The notes under the pieces are model-generated. The model had not been told where the DNA came from, made no database searches, and worked only from the letters and a program-made list of their open reading frames with translations. A DNA stretch of 21,818 nucleotides. It comes from Bacteroidaceae bacterium. Lineage in GTDB: Bacteria; Bacteroidota; Bacteroidia; Bacteroidales; Bacteroidaceae. Positions 6,855 through 14,410 of the stretch are shown in pieces. Both the position numbers and the translations under genes were made by a program. The stretch is from contig CAAGDO010000159.1 of assembly GCA_900768625.1 (NCBI GenBank), positions 1 to 21,818 on the forward strand. Direction: 5' to 3'. How positions within the stretch are numbered: position 1 is the first letter of the stretch; every line of letters begins with the position of its first letter.

Positions 6855-7145
6855 TCAATGATGACCGGGTCCTTTCGGGAACCATCCCTTGTCAACGCGC
6901 TTTTTCTGCTCAAAGATTTCGAGGATAGACCATAAGGCACTGAATCCTACGACTCCCACCACAGCAGCAAGCACAATATGCTTCACAAAGAGGGCACCGA
7001 CAATGCAGCCGATGCCCACAATGAGAAACAGCCACCAGAAGCGCGTGCCACTATAGTATTCGGTCTTCACCACAATGGGATGGAAAAGCCCGATAATGAG
7101 GAAAGTGGCAAGGCCAATGAGTGGGCCGGCAAATGAAATGTCCAT
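6855..7145 (-). CDS. DUF4491-type small membrane protein
   Basis: A 96-residue hydrophobic protein with about three membrane segments (roughly residues 5-22, 35-53 and 57-76), a short loop VVKTEYYSGTRFWW between the first two, and a basic tail KKRVDKGWFPKGPGHH. I recognise it as the DUF4491 family common in Bacteroidetes; no function is known. The ATG at 7145 (MDISFAGPLIG) is chosen over the one at 7172, because the longer form would begin inside the terminal repeat of the 7159-7334 element. A -7 box lies 24 bases upstream, inside that element. The fused dipeptidase follows after 74 bases on the same strand. Confidence 0.75.
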   Translation of the reverse strand: MDISFAGPLIGLATFLIIGLFHPIVVKTEYYSGTRFWWLFLIVGIGCIVGALFVKHIVLAAVVGVVGFSALWSILEIFEQKKRVDKGWFPKGPGHH

Positions 7146-7158
7146 TTTTTGCGGATTT

Positions 7159-7334
7159 AAGTAGGTGTTCAAAATTATTTTATACTCTCAACAGGTGCTA
7201 TTGAAAGCACGTTCTCGAGCGCATCTGTTTCCTCCGTTCTCAGTCACATAGCCCGCTATGTTCCTTCGCCCGAAGGAAACAGCTGCATCCCGATAACGCA
7301 CTTTCAATGTAAAACTCATTTCGAACACCTACTT
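7159..7334 (+). repeat. 176-bp MITE-like palindromic element
   Basis: AAGTAGGTGTTC at 7159-7170 and GAACACCTACTT at 7323-7334 are exact 12-bp inverted ends. With one more base each side they read TA outward, which would fit a TA target duplication. Inner arms also pair: ATTGAAAG, CTGTTTCCT and neighbours on the left recur inverted on the right. The apex is CATAGCCCGCTATG. The left arm is about 16 bases longer. Design and apex resemble the element at 38-232 although the arm sequences differ. It fills the whole gap between the DUF4491 and Lrp genes. Confidence 0.75.
7170..7177 (-). promoter_or_regulatory. -7 box inside the repeat, facing DUF4491
   Basis: Read on the minus strand the bases are TAATTTTG, a full TAnnTTTG match that crosses the inner edge of the element's terminal repeat. 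It lies 24 bases from the DUF4491 ATG. No TTTG is found at the -33 distance, so strength is uncertain. Confidence 0.4.
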
Positions 7335-7803
7335 ATTCGTCAGCGGAAATGATGACAGGCACAGTGCGGCTGATGCTCTGCTCAAGCGAGATGAGCGTTT
7401 CGGTGGAAATCACACCACGGATTTCCTGAATACGATTGTTGAGGAGATCCATCAAATGCTCGTTGTCGCGCGAATAAAGTTTGATGAGCATCGTGTAGGG
7501 GCCTGTGGTGAAATGGCATTCCACGATTTCGGGAATGAGTTCGAGCTGTTCAGCCACTCCCTTATACATCGAACCTCTTTCCAGTTTGATACCTACATAG
7601 GTGCAAGTGCTGTAGCCGATGCTTTTGGGACATATGTTATAACCCGAGCCAGTGATGACTCCAGCTTCAATAAGGCGCTGAACGCGCTGATGAATGGCTG
7701 CACGCGACACACCGCACACAGCGGCAACGTCCTTGAAGGGGATACGGGCGTTGACTGAAATAATCTTCAGAATCTTCAGGTCGAGTAAGTCTACCTTTTC
7801 CAT
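7333..7803 (-). CDS. Lrp/AsnC-family transcriptional regulator
   Basis: A 156-residue DNA-binding protein. The N-terminal helix-turn-helix (about 5-60) has the family pattern LDLKILKIISVNARIPFKDVAAVCGVS followed by RAAIHQRVQRLIEAGVI. The C-terminal RAM effector domain (about 68-145) shows TTGPYTMLIKLYSRD and the ISTETLISLEQSI strand. Family members sense amino acids and control amino-acid metabolism or transport; the ligand cannot be read here. The stop codon TAA overlaps the end of the repeat element at 7159-7334, so the insertion, or the repeat, defines the exact C-terminus. The gene appears to be transcribed alone from the promoter at 7943-7974 with a leader of about 130 bases. Confidence 0.93.
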   Translation of the reverse strand: MEKVDLLDLKILKIISVNARIPFKDVAAVCGVSRAAIHQRVQRLIEAGVITGSGYNICPKSIGYSTCTYVGIKLERGSMYKGVAEQLELIPEIVECHFTTGPYTMLIKLYSRDNEHLMDLLNNRIQEIRGVISTETLISLEQSISRTVPVIISADE

Positions 7804-7942
7804 GCTTTCTTAGTAGTTTCTTTCAGGTGTTGTTAGGAAAACGTTGACAACAGTCCTTTCCATTTTCGCTCCGATGCATACCGAAGGAAGCTTTTCGGCG
7901 AGCAAGAGCCAAAGGGTGACGTCATACGTTCATTTTTGGGAG

Positions 7943-7974
7943 CAAAGATAGTGCAAACCATACAATGTGACAAG
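7943..7974 (-). promoter_or_regulatory. Promoter of the Lrp-family gene
   Basis: On the minus strand CTTG (7971-7974), 20 bases and TATCTTTG (7943-7950) fit the Bacteroidetes -33/-7 pattern with one change in the -33 box. It predicts a start near 7936. Confidence 0.5.
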
Positions 7975-8038
7975 TTTTGACCCATATTTTAGGGTCTTTT
8001 GGTGATAAAATGAATATTTTACTCCCATAATTCGTACA

Positions 8039-8071
8039 AAAAGGAAGAGAAAGGCCTTATCCCTTCCTTTT
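8039..8071 (-). terminator. Second hairpin downstream of the AAA-ATPase gene
   Basis: AAAAGGAAG (8039-8047) pairs with CTTCCTTTT (8063-8071) around a 15-base loop; a short T-run follows on the minus strand. It may back up the hairpin at 8105-8140. Confidence 0.4.
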
Positions 8072-8104
8072 GCCTTGCTGGCTTCACTTGATGTGGATAA
8101 AAGA

Positions 8105-8140
8105 AACGTGTGATTACCATAGCTACGGCAATCACACGTT
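8105..8140 (-). terminator. Terminator of the AAA-ATPase gene
   Basis: AACGTGTGATT (8105-8115) pairs exactly with AATCACACGTT (8130-8140), and CC/GG extend the stem past one mismatch. On the minus strand TTCTTTT follows. Its stem begins like those of the next two terminators to the right. Confidence 0.65.
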
Positions 8141-8186
8141 CCTTATCATTCTTGCTACAGAACCATTCAAGTGACAAACGGATTGT

Positions 8187-9767
8187 TCACTGCTCAACTT
8201 GCTTCCAGTCCACAAGTCCTTTTCCTCCACCGTCAAGTTCAACAGCAAGCGCTATGACTTTATGTTTCCCAGCCTTAAAGGGTTCAGCATACCGATGGCT
8301 TCGTATTTGTTGCTCTGCTGCATTCAAGCCTCCATTATTGCTAAGTTTCAATTCCAATACATAAAGGATATCGGATGTTTCAACCACCATGTCTATTCGG
8401 CCCGTTGAAATCATCTTTTCAACTTCCACACGACAACCTATAGCATTGAAAATCGTGCTCATAATCAGACGGTAGCGTTCCTCCATATCCATCGTGGCCA
8501 ATTTCTTATTGCTATAAGGAACATCTGCAATAAGGGCTTTCAAGCATTTTTTTGCCTCTTGCAAATGTCCTAGTTGCAAGGCAAGGAACAATCCTGATTG
8601 AACGGACTGAATGTCACTATTGGTTCGCATGGTCAAAGCGGGCAACACTGTTTCGTAAAGTGCCTGTCTCACCTCATCATTTGGAAAGCCTAAAATATAG
8701 ACACCTTTCTGGTAATCCTTAATGGTCAGATAACCTGATTGGTAGAGAAACAATTCCGCTCCACCTCCTGTCACATCCGACGTTTCGATGATTTGCCGAA
8801 GCATGGTGCACGGTTCAAATTTTCCTAATTTGATTTCCATGTCATCCACAAACTTTGGGAGCAAAGAAGTGGCTCCAGAAGAGGCCCAATAATTTTTAAG
8901 GTCAGAATCTGCCAATGCATTGATAAGGCTGAATGGATTAAAAACGCCCAACATGTTTCTACGGCTAAAATGATAACCGTCATAGTAAGCCTTTAACTGT
9001 TCAACCGTTTCTTCAAATGTCCAACCTTCCACATCCGCCATTCTCTCTATTTCTGGCCTGAAATCTCTTTCGGCCTCATCTTTTGTTATACCACAGATAG
9101 AAGCGAATTCAGGTTCAAAACTGACGTTGCTCAGATTGTTGAGCACGGAAAAAAGTGATATTTGGGTAAACTTCGTAATTCCAGTGATGAGAACGAACTT
9201 CTCGTATTTATCCTGCGATTTCAACACAGCAAAAACCTCTTTATATATTTCGCAACAAGCATCATGTTGCGAAGTTCGCCATGAATGTTGCAACGGATAA
9301 TCGTATTCATCAATGAGAATAGCCACTTGAAGTCCAGCCATTTGGTATGCCGCTTCAATGATATTTTTGAATCTTACGGCAAGCGAACTATTCTTGCGGA
9401 TTTCAACCCCATAGTCTTTTTCACACTTGTAGAACACATCATCCAAATAGTCCCGAAGGCTTGAAGGTTCAGCTCCTGCATTACTCATGTCAAGGCGAAT
9501 GACTGGTCTTTTCACCCACTCTTTCTCCAAATCCATGATTTTCAATCCATCAAAGAGTTCCTTCTTTCCTGAAAAATAAGCTTCCAGCGTATCCACCAGC
9601 ACCGATTTACCAAAACGGCGTGGACGACTCAAATAGTTGTATGTCTGACTTCTGTTGGCAAGTTTCCAAACGATGTCGGTCTTGTCAACATACAGGTAGC
9701 CGCCGTTTCTTATTTTCTCAAACGACTGGATGCCTACAGGCAACATTCTATCGTTAGTATTTGTCAT
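8187..9767 (-). CDS. AAA-ATPase-like protein with PD-(D/E)XK nuclease-fold domain
   Basis: A 526-residue protein of the AAA-ATPase_like / PDDEXK_9 family, found in many copies in gut Bacteroidales. The N-terminal segment LPVGIQSFEKIRNGGYLYVDKT is diagnostic. The phosphate-binding loop is RPRRFGKS (48-55, K54 and S55), and the Walker B acid pair is D153/E154 in AILIDEYDYP. The C-terminal domain has the nuclease-type motif D459 (GRIDMVV), E472 and K474 (LELKL), followed by a helix with EQQIRSHRYAEPF and the strand KVIALAVEL. Active-site residues are intact, but no substrate is known for the family and calling it a nuclease is inference. It stands alone between two terminators, with no toxin or defence partner in view. 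Stop and start are clear; the first ATG (9767) gives the usual N-terminus. Confidence 0.9.
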   Translation of the reverse strand: MTNTNDRMLPVGIQSFEKIRNGGYLYVDKTDIVWKLANRSQTYNYLSRPRRFGKSVLVDTLEAYFSGKKELFDGLKIMDLEKEWVKRPVIRLDMSNAGAEPSSLRDYLDDVFYKCEKDYGVEIRKNSSLAVRFKNIIEAAYQMAGLQVAILIDEYDYPLQHSWRTSQHDACCEIYKEVFAVLKSQDKYEKFVLITGITKFTQISLFSVLNNLSNVSFEPEFASICGITKDEAERDFRPEIERMADVEGWTFEETVEQLKAYYDGYHFSRRNMLGVFNPFSLINALADSDLKNYWASSGATSLLPKFVDDMEIKLGKFEPCTMLRQIIETSDVTGGGAELFLYQSGYLTIKDYQKGVYILGFPNDEVRQALYETVLPALTMRTNSDIQSVQSGLFLALQLGHLQEAKKCLKALIADVPYSNKKLATMDMEERYRLIMSTIFNAIGCRVEVEKMISTGRIDMVVETSDILYVLELKLSNNGGLNAAEQQIRSHRYAEPFKAGKHKVIALAVELDGGGKGLVDWKQVEQ

Positions 9768-9892
9768 AATCGCTGAAATTTAAAGCAGGTATTCTACATC
9801 TTTTCTGCAAGTATACAACAAATATCTGAAATTCCCTACTTTGTCAGCTACTTTATTTTTTTCAACGCAGACATTCCCCATCCAGAAAAAAG

Positions 9893-9938
9893 GAACGCGT
9901 AAATCCCCGAAAGAATTCGACAGCAACGACACGTTCCG
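9893..9938 (-). terminator. Terminator of the MFS transporter gene
   Basis: GGAACGCGT (9893-9901) pairs with ACACGTTCC (9930-9938), nine pairs with one G-U in the RNA, around a 28-base loop. At least six T follow on the minus strand. It lies 24 bases past the MFS stop. Confidence 0.6.
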
Positions 9939-9962
9939 TTATTCCATTTAGAAATATCCTGT

Positions 9963-11141
9963 TCAAGGCCGGCACACCATATTTCCCAATCGGAATCGCC
10001 AATAAACATAGGCCACAACAGCCAGTACGGCACCAGCCACACCGATATAGGCAATGGAAAGATGCGTGCAGATACCTCCACCAATGGCGGCACCGCTACC
10101 GATGCCCAAATTGAAGATACCAGAGAAAATCGACATGGCCACAGCCGTGCTTTCCTGCGTGGTGATCTGAATGATGAGCGATTGCATGGCCACATTATAG
10201 GCCGTAGCGGCCAAACTCATGAGGGCAAACACCACGATGTTCGCCGGCTGGCAGACAGCCGTTGGAAGAATCAGCAGCAACGTAAGAGCCATCATCCCCA
10301 CCATGGCCGACATGAAGCGACGACGGTCACGCCCATAGAACTTGGAGAAAACAACACTCCCTAAGAATCCGGCTACACCATAGATCATCAACGAAGCCGT
10401 GACGAGCTGGTCGCTCATACCCACCTGCTGTTTGAGGAAGGGTTCTATATAGGAATAACAGATGTAGTAGGCCGTAGCCACGAGCAGGGTATAGAGGTAC
10501 ATGCCGCTCAACCCACGGTCGCGGAGCAAAGCCGGGAGTTTACGTGGAGAAAAGCCGCCTCGGCTCGGTACGCGCGGCAGGAAAACGGCAGCATAAATGA
10601 AAATGAGGAAGGCAAAAATGCCAATGGTCAAAAACGTCATGCGCCATCCGAGATGAAGCCCGATGATGCGCCCGATGGGCATTCCCAGAACCATGGCCAC
10701 CGACGAACCTGTCACCACCATACTCAAAGCCAGTGCACGATGCTTCTCCGGAGCAATACGCACAGCGATGGGCGAAACAATGGACCAGAAAACGGAATGG
10801 GTGCAAGCCACCCCGATACGCGAACACATCAGCATGGCATAGCTGGAGGAACAGAACGACAACACCTGGCATACGCCAAAAAGACCTATAAGCCAAAGCA
10901 TGAGCTTACGCAATTCCATGCGCGAGACAAGAATCATCAACGGGAGCGAAAGAAGCATCACCATCCAGGCATATACGGAGATGAGAAGTCCCACGGTGGC
11001 TTCCGTCAGGTGAAACTCGGTCTGGATATCCGTGAGCAGACCGATGGGAATGAATTCGGACGTGTTGAAAATAAAGGTGCAACAAGTGAGCCCGAACAAG
11101 GCGAGCCAAGTGCGCAGAGTCATACGTGTTTCCATTGACAA
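9963..11141 (-). CDS. MFS efflux transporter, SotB/AraJ-like
   Basis: A 392-residue inner-membrane protein with about twelve membrane helices. It resembles the drug/sugar-proton antiporter group that includes SotB and AraJ of E. coli. Family-like features are FNTSEFIPIGLLTDI in helix 1, the loop SRMELRKLML after helix 2, the helix 4-5 segment SIVSPIAVRIAPEKHRALALS and the motif VLGMPIGRIIGLHLGWRMTF. The substrate (sugars, their toxic analogues, or drugs) cannot be told from the sequence. ATG codons at 11141 and 11135 are both close to TLRTWLALF and differ little. It is a single-gene unit: a -7 box lies 35 bases upstream, the uvrA terminator lies before that, and its own terminator follows. 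Confidence 0.9.
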   Translation of the reverse strand: MSMETRMTLRTWLALFGLTCCTFIFNTSEFIPIGLLTDIQTEFHLTEATVGLLISVYAWMVMLLSLPLMILVSRMELRKLMLWLIGLFGVCQVLSFCSSSYAMLMCSRIGVACTHSVFWSIVSPIAVRIAPEKHRALALSMVVTGSSVAMVLGMPIGRIIGLHLGWRMTFLTIGIFAFLIFIYAAVFLPRVPSRGGFSPRKLPALLRDRGLSGMYLYTLLVATAYYICYSYIEPFLKQQVGMSDQLVTASLMIYGVAGFLGSVVFSKFYGRDRRRFMSAMVGMMALTLLLILPTAVCQPANIVVFALMSLAATAYNVAMQSLIIQITTQESTAVAMSIFSGIFNLGIGSGAAIGGGICTHLSIAYIGVAGAVLAVVAYVYWRFRLGNMVCRP

Positions 11142-11175
11142 AAGTGCTTGAGTTTAGTGTGTGTGTTTCCGGGTG

Positions 11176-11183
11176 CAAAATTA
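11176..11183 (-). promoter_or_regulatory. -7 box of the MFS gene
   Basis: TAATTTTG on the minus strand, 34 bases before the start codon. The expected -33 position carries TGTG rather than TTTG, so this is a half-match. Confidence 0.4.
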
Positions 11184-11220
11184 CTCATTTTCCGCTTCTC
11201 ATCACACAGCCGTAAACCAA

Positions 11221-11262
11221 AAAGGAACGTGCAATAGAGTCTGGACTATCACACGTTCCTTT
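11221..11262 (-). terminator. Terminator of uvrA
   Basis: AAAGGAACGTG (11221-11231) pairs exactly with CACGTTCCTTT (11252-11262), and ATAG/CTAT continue the stem after a mismatched step. The T-tract follows on the minus strand. It lies 31 bases past the uvrA stop. Confidence 0.75.
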
Positions 11263-11292
11263 TTATCCACGTCAAAGCCATAAAGGCACCAT

Positions 11293-14157
11293 CTATTCCG
11301 AAAGTTTTTCTCGCAGGAAACGGGCCGTATACCCCTTGTCCTGCTGCGCCACTTCTTCAGGTGTACCGACTGCCACGATTTCTCCGCCTTCGCGTCCACC
11401 CTCCGGTCCGAGGTCTATCACGTGGTCGGCACATTTCACCACATCGAGATTATGCTCAATGAACACAATCGTGTGGCCACGCTCAATCAGAGCGTTGAAG
11501 GCATGAAGCAGACGGTTGATATCGTGGAAATGAAGACCGGTGGTAGGCTCATCGAAAATGAAGAGCGTGGGCACCGTCTTTTCCTGACTCAGATAGTAGG
11601 CCAACTTCACGCGCTGGTTCTCACCGCCCGAAAGCGTGGAACTCGACTGTCCGAGTTTGATATATCCCAATCCCACTTCCTGAAGCGGCTTGAGGCGCTG
11701 AACGATTTTCTTCTGCCCATGGAGAGTGAAGAATTCAACCGCCTGATTGACGGTCATCTCGAGAATGTCGCTGATGTTCCGCTCATGGAACTTCACGTCG
11801 AGCACTTCACGCTTGAAACGTTTTCCCCCGCAGGCTTCGCATTCGAGCACAAGGTCGGCCATAAACTGCATCTCCACCTTCACCACTCCGTCACCCTTGC
11901 ATTCCTCGCAGCGTCCGCCTTCGGCATTGAAGGAGAAATAGGCTGGCGTGAATTCCATCTGACGCGACAAAGGCTGGGCTGCCATGAGCTTACGGATTTC
12001 ATCATAGGCCTTGACATAGGTCACGGGATTGGAACGCGAAGAACGCCCGATAGGATTCTGGTCGACGAACTCAATGGCCTGCACCGCATCAAGGTCGCCC
12101 TCCAATCGAATGAACTCACCGGGGCGTTCGGCCACTTCGTCCTTGGCTCGCTTGAGGGCCCGGAAAAACACGTCGCGCACCAAGGTCGACTTGCCCGAAC
12201 CACTGACGCCCGTCACCACGGTCATCACGTTGAGCGGAAATTCTGCATTCACGCCCTTGAGGTTATTGGCGCGCGCACCGATGACGCGGATGCTGCGATT
12301 CCACACGCGGCGCGACTGCGGCACGGGGATGCGTTCAAGTCCGAGCAGATAATTGAGCGTGTGGGAAGTCAGAAGTTTCCCCTCTCCGGCAGCCTTTTGT
12401 TCCATGGCTTGCTCAATGGTTCCTTCAAACACCACTTCACCGCCCAATCGCCCGGCCTCGGGACCGATATCGATGATATAGTCAGCTGCACGCATGATTT
12501 CCTCGTCATGCTCCACGACAATCACCGTGTTGCCCAAATCGCGCAAAGCCTTGAGCACATGGATGAGACGCTCCGTGTCTCGCGAATGGAGTCCGATGCT
12601 GGGTTCGTCGAGGATGTAGAGCGAACCGACAAGCGAAGAACCCAGCGAAGTGGCCAAATTGATGCGCTGGCTTTCACCGCCCGAAAGGGAATTCGACAAG
12701 CGGTCGAGGGTGAGATAATCCAACCCCACTTCGCAGAGGAAGCGCAGACGCGACCGGATTTCCGTGAGCAACCGTTTGCCTACGGCGGCATCGTGCTCGT
12801 TCAGTTGCAACTCCTCAAAGAAAGGGAGAAGGTCCTTGACGGGCATGCGCACCAGTTCGGTGATGCTGCGTCCGCCCACTTTCACATATTCTGCCTCAGG
12901 CTTGAGACGCGAACCGTGGCAAACAGGACACTCCGTTTTTCCTCGATACCGGGCCAGCATGACGCGGTATTGAATCTTATGCTGGTTGCGCTCAAGCATC
13001 CGGAAGAACGCATCCACCGTCACCTGGTCCTCTTCGGGGCGGAGCTGTTCCTCGCGGTCGCCATGCCAGAGGATGTCGCGCTGCGCACGCGTCAGATTGA
13101 AATAGGGCTCATAGATGGGAAATCCCTTGGATGACTGCCTGCGGATGAACTCGTCCTTCCACATGCCCATTTTCTCTCCACGCCAGCACATCACGGCTCC
13201 GTCAAACACGCTCTTCGACGTGTCGGGCACCACCAGATGCTCATCAATGCCCATCACGCGTCCAAAGCCCTCACAACGGTCGCAGGCACCTACGGGTGAA
13301 TTGAACGAGAACATGTGGTCGTCAGGTTCGCGGAAGGTGATGCCGTCGGCTTCGAAGCGGGTGCTGAAGCGATGGAGAATGCGAGCCGGATAGAATCGCA
13401 GGAGGCATTCGCCGTCTCCCTCAAAAAGAGCTGTCTGGATGGAGTCTGCCATACGGGTGAGGTTGTCCTTGTCGGAACGCACGGCCATACGGTCGATGAG
13501 GAGGAAAGCCTGCTGCAGCTGTTCAGGTTGCGGATCAGGAGCATCTGCGGCTTCGGGGGCGGGATGGTCAAGAAGAAAATCCTCCATGCTGACCACTTCT
13601 CCGTCGATGTCGAAACGTGAGAGTCCCTGCTGCATGTCGACCGTCACCTGTTCACGCCAAGTACGTCCAGGGCGCACCCTCATCGGAGCAAGCACCGTGA
13701 ATCGCGTCCCCTCGCTATAGGTCAAGGCGCATGCCACAATGTCATCGACCGTGTGGCGTTTCACCTCCTGTCCGCTCACAGGCGAAAAGGTGTGGCCAAT
13801 ACGAGCGTAAAGCAAACGCATGTACTCATAAACTTCGGTGCTCGTGCCCACCGTCGAACGTGGGTTACGACTCGTCACCTTCTGCTCGATGGCAATGGCA
13901 GGCGGAAGTCCTTTGATGTAGTCGCATTCAGGTTTGTGCATGCGGCCCAGAAACTGTCGGGCATATGCCGAAAGGCTTTCCACATAACGCCGTTGGCCTT
14001 CGGCATAAAGCGTGTCGAAAGCCAACGATGACTTGCCCGACCCCGAAAGGCCGGTAAGCACAATGAGTTTGTTGCGGGGGATGTCGAGGGTCACGTTTTT
14101 GAGGTTGTTCACCCGAGCTCCTTTCACGCGTATCGTATCGTTCATGAGGTTGGTCAT
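11293..14157 (-). CDS. uvrA: UvrA, excinuclease ABC subunit A
   Basis: A 954-residue DNA-damage recognition ATPase of nucleotide excision repair; it loads UvrB on lesions. Two ABC modules are visible. The first has Walker A GLSGSGKSS (about 36-44) and signature SLSGGESQRINLATSLG. The second has Walker A GVSGSGKST, signature TLSGGENQRVKLAYYL and Walker B FIFDEPTTGLHF. Zinc-binding pairs include CDRCEGFGR, CPVCHGSRLKPEA and the module CEECKGDGVVKVEMQF ending CEACGGKRF. Length matches the E. coli protein (940). A frame without stops continues upstream to 14295, but those 46 residues are not conserved in type, so I start at MTNLMNDTIRVKGARVNNL; the methionine four residues on is an alternative. 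It reads away from the candidate origin immediately upstream. Confidence 0.97.
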   Translation of the reverse strand: MTNLMNDTIRVKGARVNNLKNVTLDIPRNKLIVLTGLSGSGKSSLAFDTLYAEGQRRYVESLSAYARQFLGRMHKPECDYIKGLPPAIAIEQKVTSRNPRSTVGTSTEVYEYMRLLYARIGHTFSPVSGQEVKRHTVDDIVACALTYSEGTRFTVLAPMRVRPGRTWREQVTVDMQQGLSRFDIDGEVVSMEDFLLDHPAPEAADAPDPQPEQLQQAFLLIDRMAVRSDKDNLTRMADSIQTALFEGDGECLLRFYPARILHRFSTRFEADGITFREPDDHMFSFNSPVGACDRCEGFGRVMGIDEHLVVPDTSKSVFDGAVMCWRGEKMGMWKDEFIRRQSSKGFPIYEPYFNLTRAQRDILWHGDREEQLRPEEDQVTVDAFFRMLERNQHKIQYRVMLARYRGKTECPVCHGSRLKPEAEYVKVGGRSITELVRMPVKDLLPFFEELQLNEHDAAVGKRLLTEIRSRLRFLCEVGLDYLTLDRLSNSLSGGESQRINLATSLGSSLVGSLYILDEPSIGLHSRDTERLIHVLKALRDLGNTVIVVEHDEEIMRAADYIIDIGPEAGRLGGEVVFEGTIEQAMEQKAAGEGKLLTSHTLNYLLGLERIPVPQSRRVWNRSIRVIGARANNLKGVNAEFPLNVMTVVTGVSGSGKSTLVRDVFFRALKRAKDEVAERPGEFIRLEGDLDAVQAIEFVDQNPIGRSSRSNPVTYVKAYDEIRKLMAAQPLSRQMEFTPAYFSFNAEGGRCEECKGDGVVKVEMQFMADLVLECEACGGKRFKREVLDVKFHERNISDILEMTVNQAVEFFTLHGQKKIVQRLKPLQEVGLGYIKLGQSSSTLSGGENQRVKLAYYLSQEKTVPTLFIFDEPTTGLHFHDINRLLHAFNALIERGHTIVFIEHNLDVVKCADHVIDLGPEGGREGGEIVAVGTPEEVAQQDKGYTARFLREKLSE

Positions 14158-14410
14158 TTGTGTGTGTTGGAAGTAGCGAGCAAAGTTAACAATAAAAGTT
14201 GGAGGCGGTCCGCCCATGACTTGCTTTTTTGCTCGCCACGCGGATGTAGGGTAGGGGGAGGTTGCGGGCGCATCCCGTCCCCATACCATCTTCAATATAT
14301 CCTTATTTCCTTTCAGTCCATTTCTCCGCCCCCCTTCTTCATGGGCATCCTCATAAGTCAGGTTTGCCTCTGTTCCATCGGTTGCATGGTTTGCGTTTCA
14401 GGTCATCGGA
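14158..14410. other. uvrA upstream region, no gene seen
   Basis: This part of the long gene-free stretch carries only the uvrA -7 box at 14181-14188. Open frames crossing it are short, overlap each other on both strands and resemble no protein I know. Confidence 0.6.
14181..14188 (-). promoter_or_regulatory. -7 box of uvrA
   Basis: TAACTTTG on the minus strand, 23 bases before the uvrA ATG, fits TAnnTTTG. No clear TTTG stands at the -33 distance. The position supports the 14157 start, because a start at 14295 would lie upstream of the promoter. Confidence 0.45.

Larger units (their letters stand above)
7804..8186. other. Intergenic stretch between the Lrp and AAA-ATPase genes
   Basis: This 383-bp gap holds the Lrp-gene leader and promoter, two hairpins at 8039-8071 and 8105-8140, and one isolated exact DnaA box on the minus strand (8092-8100). 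The leader contains a modest hairpin (CCGAA with TTCGG near 7880-7898) and no known riboswitch pattern that I can recognise. Confidence 0.6.

Noticed and set aside
8092..8100. Exact DnaA box TTATCCACA (minus strand) as a second origin
   Set aside because: It is isolated, with no further boxes nearby; single exact 9-mers are expected now and then in 22 kb.
11422..13134. A 570-residue plus-strand frame
   Set aside because: It is the antisense shadow of uvrA, whose domains and motifs on the minus strand are unmistakable.
14158..14295. N-terminal 46-residue extension of UvrA
   Set aside because: The extension lies upstream of the -7 box at 14181-14188 and is unlike UvrA N-termini, which begin close to the IRVKGARVNNLKN segment.
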